A stretch of DNA of 64,000 nucleotides from Antilocapra americana (lineage: Eukaryota > Chordata > Mammalia > Artiodactyla > Antilocapridae): NCBI GenBank assembly GCA_007570785.1, contig ML662442.1, forward strand, positions 62,108,285 to 62,172,284, read 5' to 3'. Within the stretch, counting starts at the first letter, position 1. Every line of letters begins with the position of its first letter. Made by a program: the position numbers and the translations under genes. Under the pieces are notes generated by a model. That model saw only the letters and a list, made by a program, of their open reading frames with translations. It made no database searches and was not told where the DNA came from. Of this stretch, positions 58,929 through 64,000 are shown in pieces.

Positions 58929-60071
58929 CAGAGTTAATGCAACTATAGGGAAAATGACAAAGGGAGATCTTGTATTTATTTTTTAAAAAACAACTTTGTC
59001 TGTGGTCTCTACAATATGCAATAACTTTTAAAAATAATCACATTTGTGCAATTTAACAGAACTTTTGAAATCTTAAGTTTATCACTGGTATTCCAATGTC
59101 TAAAACCAGTTCTTTGAGAATATATTTTAGTTATTATCTTACAGCTTACTGTGTAGTTTTGAATACTTGGGTTACTATTTTTTATTTTAATGAAAACTAA
59201 CTTTCTACTTACAGAAGCCATTGCAACAATGTTATTATTTGTATAGACAAGGAAAATCACAAGTGCTCTGTAAGTGGAAAGTATCAGGTTGGTGTTCCCA
59301 CAGAGGTGGGCTCAGGTCTAAAGCTGGATGAAGATCAACACCAAATACAATTACAACTGGTATGCAGTCATTCTGAGGTCCAGAAAGAGATAATGAATGT
59401 TGCAAATCTGGATAGAGAATTACTAGAAATAATTTTTATTTCAGAATTAAATACCTTGAGTGAAATAAAGAATCTGTTTTTTGGGGAAAAGTATGATGCC
59501 ATTTTATAAGCTGAAAATCACCGGCATTATTATGTTTGCAAATTACCAGGTTTAATTCTTAGGAAAATTGAAATAATCTTCTAGTCCCACATCATATTTT
59601 AGTCACAAGTCTTTTAGTTTTGTTTAATAATCAGTTCTTGAAAGAATGCAAACTTACAGTGACTTTCATTATGCTACAAGGTATTTTTAAAAAATTTCCT
59701 TCTGGATAGAATATCATAGAGTTTGAATTCAGGAAGTAAAGGTGGAAATTAAAGTGTGAAGAGCCTTCAAATATACTGTCACTTTAAATAGTTCTCTTCT
59801 ACATTGCATGACCTACCAGTGTTAAGAGTCTGTATGAGTTTTTGCAGCTGCATTTGATTTTACCAACTGCCTGTGGGTACAGTTAAGAAGATGGCTTACT
59901 TAGGGCTTATAACTGAAATTGGATAAGATTCAAAGGTTCAACTGATATAAACACACTTTAATTTAAGAAAAATAGTATATTTAAAACTACTCAAACAGCT
60001 TTTCTCTAAAATTAATTCCTGAACATTAACAAATAAACTTGCATTCATGATGGAAAATTCAGTTGTTAGAG
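58929..60071. other. Unrecognised AT-rich sequence
   Basis: No gene or repeat recognised. Confidence 0.5.
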
Positions 60072-60378
60072 ATCATATTCTGTCTTTTTTTTTTTTTATT
60101 GTTTTTGCCATACATTGTCATGATATCACCATGGGTTTACATATGCTTCCCCTCCGGAACCCCCCTCCCTCCTCCCTCCCCCCCGGGAAATCTCGCTGCA
60201 CCAGTCCCGAGCATCAATCCTGGGCTGGCGATTGATTAGACACATGACAATTAACATGCTTCAATGCCCTTCTCCCATATCATCCCACCCTTACCCTCAT
60301 CCACAAAGTCCACGAGTCTATTCTATACATCTGCGTTCCTTTTGTTGTCTCCCATGTTGGGTTCTCGTTACCGTCTTT

Positions 60379-61284
60379 CTAAATTCCATATATATGCGTT
60401 AATATACTGTATTGTTGTTTTTGCTTCTGGCTTACTTCACTCTGGATAATGGGCTCCAGTTTCGTCCATCTGAGTAGAATTGCTTCAAATGAATTTTTTT
60501 TTAATGCTGAGTAATATTCCATTGTGTATATATACCACAGCTTTCTTATCCATTCGTCAGTTGATGGGCATCTAGGTTGCTTCCATGTCCTGGCTATTGT
60601 AAACAATGCAACGATGAACATTGGGGTACACGTGGCTCTTTCAATTCTGGTTTCCTCGGTGTATATGCCCAGCAGTGGGATTGCTGGGTCATATGGCAGG
60701 TCTATTTGCAGCTTTTTAAGGAACCTCCACACTGTTTTCCATAGTGGCTGTACTAGTTTGCATTCCCACCAACANNNNNNNNNNNNNNNNNNNNNNNNNN
60801 NNNNNNNNNNNNNNNNNNNNNNNNNNNNNNNNNNNNNNNNNNNNNNNNNNNNNNNNNNNNNNNNNNNNNNNNNNNNNNNNNNNNNNNNNNNNNNNNNNNN
60901 NNNNNNNNNNNNNNNNNNNNNNNNNNNNNNNNNNNNNNNNNNNNNNNNNNNNNNNNNNNNNNNNNNNNNNNNNNNNNNNNNNNNNNNNNNNNNNNNNNNN
61001 NNNNNNNNNNNNNNNNNNNNNNNNNNNNNNNNNNNNNNNNNNNNNNNNNNNNNNNNNNNNNNNNNNNNNNNNNNNNNNNNNNNNNNNNNNNNNNNNNNNN
61101 NNNNNNNNNNNNNNNNNNNNNNNNNNNNNNNNNNNNNNNNNNNNNNNNNNNNNNNNNNNNNNNNNNNNNNNNNNAAGTGGCTGTCCAGTTTTCCCAGCAC
61201 CACTTGTTAAAGAGGTTGTCTTTTCTCCATTGTATATTCTTGCCTCCTTTGTCAAAGATAAGGTGTCCATAGATGCGTGGATTT
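60379..61284 (-). pseudogene. L1 ORF2p C-terminal remnant with unsequenced middle
   Basis: Pieces either side of the gap encode consecutive parts of the ORF2p C-terminal region. The 5' part is 61284-61175 and carries [11 protein letters not shown]. The 3' part is 60774-60379 and carries [34 protein letters not shown] and EPIIQSEVSQKQKQ. The catalytic core is absent through 5' truncation. Frame continuity across the gap cannot be known. Confidence 0.85.
60775..61174. other. Assembly gap, 400 N
   Basis: Exactly 400 unresolved bases lying wholly within the L1. The round number suggests an estimated or placeholder size. Confidence 0.99.
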
Positions 61285-61450
61285 ATCATATTCTGTCTTA
61301 TTCTGATAATTTCTTTCTCTTGTTAGGATACTCGTTCTTAAAATATGATGGATGATTAGTGATAATTGTCATCACTAGGTTGATCATTCCATGTGATTTT
61401 ATCTATACTAGCTAGCTAGCTTGGTGAAATGGGTTAAGTTGTAATTTAGA

Positions 61451-61668
61451 ATGACTGTAGCCAGGTGGCTCAGTGGTAATGAATTCACCTGCCAAAGCAG
61501 GAGACACAGGAGATTTGGGTCCTATTCCTTGGTCAGAAAGATCCCCTGGGGGAGGAAGTGGCAACTCACTCCTGTATTCTTTCCCAGGAAGTTCCATGGA
61601 CAGAGGAGCCTGGTATACTACAGTCAGTGGGGTCACAAAGAGTTGGATGGGATTGAGTGGCTTATCAC
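61451..61668 (+). mobile_element. Bov-tA SINE
   Basis: Worn head (GCCAGGTGGCTCAGTGGTAA) with a short internal duplication near GGAGACACAGGAGATTTGGG, then the Bov-A body to GATTGAGTGGCTTATCAC. No TSD identified. Confidence 0.9.
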
Positions 61669-62191
61669 AACTATGAAATACTGTAATCAGCTATGAAACT
61701 GGAAGCTAAGGTGTCTCTTGACTGTGAAAACAGGTAGCTAAAGTGTCTCTTGTGAGAGGTTCTAGCTTTCTTTTGCATGTCACTTGAAGCAGGATTTGTT
61801 TGCTGAAGGGCTGGTTTTATTAATGACTGTGCAGGAAGGTCTGAATAGGAGTCCAGATTACTCCCGTCATTTCCTAGCAGTGGTCTTCCTGTTGACTCAG
61901 GACGGTTTGGGTGCCCAAGGCTTTTGCAATCAGGAGGAGCCCATCTCCTTTGCCCTCCTTCACCTGGTACTGGAAAGGCATAGTGAAGACTAAAAGAAAA
62001 AAATACTCAACTTTCTAGTATGGAGAAAGCATTTTACAGCATTTTGTTTCCTGTATGTAAGATTAAACATGATACTTCTATTGTTAACTTAAAATTCAAC
62101 ACATTATATTTTAGCAGGTATTTATTAACATATTTTATGTGCTTAGAGTTGTAGGTATAAATGAACTAGGTTACCTACCCTTAAGAACGTG
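61669..62191. other. Unrecognised sequence with a short tandem duplication
   Basis: AGCTAAGGTGTCTCTTG (61704-61720) recurs with one change at 61736-61752. Otherwise nothing recognised. Confidence 0.5.
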
Positions 62192-62193
62192 TA

Positions 62194-62633
62194 CAGTTGA
62201 CTCTTGAACGACATGGATTTGAGCTGTGCGGGTCCACTTATACTCCCATTTTTTTTTCAATAAGTACATGCTTGAACAATGAGTTGGTGGGGTTAGGGGT
62301 ACGGATCTCCAAAGCAGTTGAAAATCCACATATAACTTACAGTTAGCCCTCCTTATCTGAGGGTCCTCTGCATCATTGGATTCAGTCAACCCATGGGCTG
62401 TGTAGTACTGTAGTATTTACTGCTGAAAAAGAAACTCCTCCTCTAAGTGGACCCTCACGGCTCACACCCCTGTTTTCAAGGATCAGTCATATAGGAGTGC
62501 ATGATCCTTGGCTGGTTGAATCCACAGGTGCAGCACTGAAGACAGCTAGGAACTGTGGCTTTGGAGGGACAACTGTAAAGTCATACATGGATTTTTGGTG
62601 CCCCTAACTGTGCTGTGGTTCAAAGGCCAGCTG
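62194..62633. mobile_element. Tigger-type MITE (MER44-like) interrupted by a second MITE
   Basis: Left terminus CAGTTGACTCTTGAACGACA; right terminus GGTTCAAAGGCCAGCTG, whose reverse complement is CAGCTGGCCTTTGAACC. TA precedes the left end, and the right flank is CA. The right-hand text (TACATGGATTTTTGGTGCCC CTAAC) is that of the same family as 55742-56066. The element is split by the insertion at 62340-62575. Confidence 0.82.
62340..62575. mobile_element. MER2-like Tigger MITE nested in another MITE
   Basis: Termini CAGTTAGCCCTCCTTATCTG and (reverse complement of the right end) CAGTTGTCCCTCCAAAG. Perfect TA dinucleotides flank it (62338-62339 and 62576-62577), the expected TA target duplication. 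Subterminal GGATTCAGTCAACCCATGG and GGTTGAATCCACAGGTGCAG form an inverted pair. No transposase. Confidence 0.85.
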
Positions 62634-63206
62634 CATAATTGTATTATGGATAGGGAAGTAAATGAGTGTTCGCTGGACACTCAGCCTCAGCCTGTCCCAT
62701 GGTGTGGTCTGGAGAGAGAGGGCATCACAGAAAGGGTTTCCTTATTAAGGAATGGGGTGTCAGGGTTTTATACTCCATGTCAGTCAGCCACTGGCTTCAA
62801 GCCAGGGGATGGGGTTAATGCAGGTGATATACCTCTCTGGGTGTTGCAGGCCAGGTGACTCTTGCCCTCGGAGGGCAGGTCTCTGGAATGGGCGCAGCCT
62901 CAAGCCACTAGCAGCCAACACTGGCTGTAGCTAGGAGAGGAGTGCTCAGGCCTGGCTAAGTGTTCTGGGCATGGCACCAATGGCATTTCCTATGCTGGGG
63001 AAATTCATGTTGGGTACTAGAGTATTAGGTGTAAGAGATGAGTCCAGCCTGCTGGGCAGTATCCATTAATGCAGGTTTGTCAAGGCTTCTAATTGATAAT
63101 ACTATATTAAATATTACTTACTGTTCCTTTATGCATTTTGAAGAAATGAGAGTTTAAAAAATTTTTACTTTGTAAAAGATCCATATCATTCCCTTCCGTA
63201 TAGGTA
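62634..63206. other. Unidentified, GC-richer stretch
   Basis: About 62680-62990 is visibly richer in G and C than its surroundings and could be part of an old LTR. I cannot place it in a family and see no gene. Confidence 0.4.
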
Positions 63207-63470
63207 GGTTGGCTTATTGATTAAGAACACTTTACTTAGACTCTGGCTTATCTCTTGCTGTATAAATGACTTTATGTGAGTTACTGAACTACATATGTGA
63301 GTTACTGGACCTCATACTTTATGTGAGTTACTGGACCTCAGATTCCACCTGTAATGTGTGGGTTATCATGTCTGCCTCCAGTTTGTTGTATTAAAGCAGT
63401 AATCCATGTGAAGCATTCAAGACAATGCCTGGTACATAGTAAATGTTCAATGAATGCCATTTATTACTTT
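63207..63470 (+). mobile_element. MIR SINE with internal tandem expansion
   Basis: The MIR 5' part (GGCTTATTGATTAAGAACAC, TAGACTCTGGC) and 3' part (CAATGCCTGGTACATAGTAA, ATGTTCAATGAATGCC) are clear. Between them the core segment TATGTGAGTTACTG occurs three times (63273, 63294, 63320) instead of once. Confidence 0.83.
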
Positions 63471-64000
63471 AAGTAAATAAAATCTTTATTCTTTCAATAC
63501 TGGGTATTTGGAGCCACTGTTGATTCTTTCTGGGGCTTTATTGGCAAAGACTGTGACCAAGGTGAGGTGGATGAGATGCCTCGGGCATCTGCCTTCTTAA
63601 ATTTTGATGAGGGCACTTCCCTCATCTCATCATTGAAAAGTAAATCTTTATACTGAATTAGAAAAAAATTACATTGAAAAGGATGGTTTATTGATATGCT
63701 AGGCATCCATAATATTCATTGCAAAGGTAAAAATATTAATAATGAGATGATTTTAGTGATACTTCGAGAATAGCTCTGATTCCAAATGATCTCTGTGCCT
63801 CTTGTCTATGCCTCTGTGTCTTTTGTAATGATCTCTTTAGTATTAATATACTTTCACTGTTGAGATACAAAATTTCAACTGAGTACAAGAGTTGAAAATA
63901 CATAGAAAAAGAGTTGATTACATTGTATCCATTATCTTATTAATTTAAAGGTGGTTACTAGTAAGTTACTATATTGCAGTAGAAAAAAAATTAAGACTGG
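63471..64000. other. Unrecognised sequence
   Basis: No gene or repeat recognised up to the right edge. Confidence 0.5.

Larger units (their letters stand above)
60087..61284 (-). mobile_element. Young L1, 5'-truncated, containing an assembly gap
   Basis: In reverse: poly-T tail, L1 3' UTR and ORF2 C-terminus up to 60774. After the gap, more upstream ORF2 text follows at 61175-61284 (reading [11 protein letters not shown] and [15 protein letters not shown] on the element strand). A perfect 15-base TSD, ATCATATTCTGTCTT, lies at 60072-60086 and 61285-61299, so both ends of one insertion are present. Confidence 0.95.

Noticed and set aside
60379..61270. Long frames crossing the N run
   Set aside because: They are produced by treating N as open sequence; only the flanking L1 pieces are real.

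Overview
This window is ruminant, almost certainly bovid, nuclear DNA. The diagnosis rests on lineage-restricted repeats. Six copies of the horizontally acquired RTE-type LINE BovB are present, together with more than fifteen tRNA-derived Bov-tA or Bov-A2 SINEs, one cetartiodactyl CHR-type SINE, and young L1 copies of the bovine L1 type. Older mammalian layers lie beneath: L2, MIR, ancient L1M, MaLR-like LTRs and Tigger-type DNA transposons. I see no bacterial features, no rRNA or tRNA genes, no CRISPR array, and no host protein-coding exon that I can defend. It looks like an intergenic or deep-intronic segment. Repeat names come from recognition by eye, not from a database search.

Layout. 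1-3464: the 5' half of a minus-strand L1 running off the left edge, with a 5' UTR holding a partial tandem repeat, an intact ORF1 of 308 codons and the open start of ORF2. 3684-8058: a plus-strand BovB, a double-headed Bov-tA SINE, and a minus-strand BovB carrying an inserted SINE. 8.06-17.4 kb: mostly unrecognised sequence with an ancient L1, a BovB tail and SINEs. 17.4-30.2 kb: L1 tails with perfect target-site duplications (TSDs), MIRs, four L2 copies, and an LTR interrupted by an L1. 32.0-38.6 kb: SINEs, then the longest BovB (about 3.4 kb of BovB sequence), split by a 1.16-kb L1. 38.6-50.3 kb: SINEs, BovB tails, a CHR SINE, an ancient L1 split by a SINE and a shrunken Tigger1-like element. 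50.3-60.1 kb: repeat-poor, with three SINEs and a Tigger-type MITE. 60.1-61.3 kb: an L1 containing a 400-base run of N. 61.3-64.0 kb: a SINE, one Tigger-type element nested inside another, and a MIR with an internal tandem expansion.

The only element with coding capacity that looks undamaged is the L1 at the left edge. ORF1p is an RNA-binding chaperone, and ORF2p supplies endonuclease and reverse transcriptase. The SINEs encode no protein; from general knowledge they depend on BovB or L1 enzymes. All BovB copies here are broken. The nested insertions give a clear relative chronology. The best leads are the apparently intact L1, a reverse-transcriptase active-site substitution shared by two BovB copies, an assembly gap inside an L1 whose 400-base size is probably not the true length, and a weak candidate microexon near 16.5 kb. 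I did not find an undescribed biological system.
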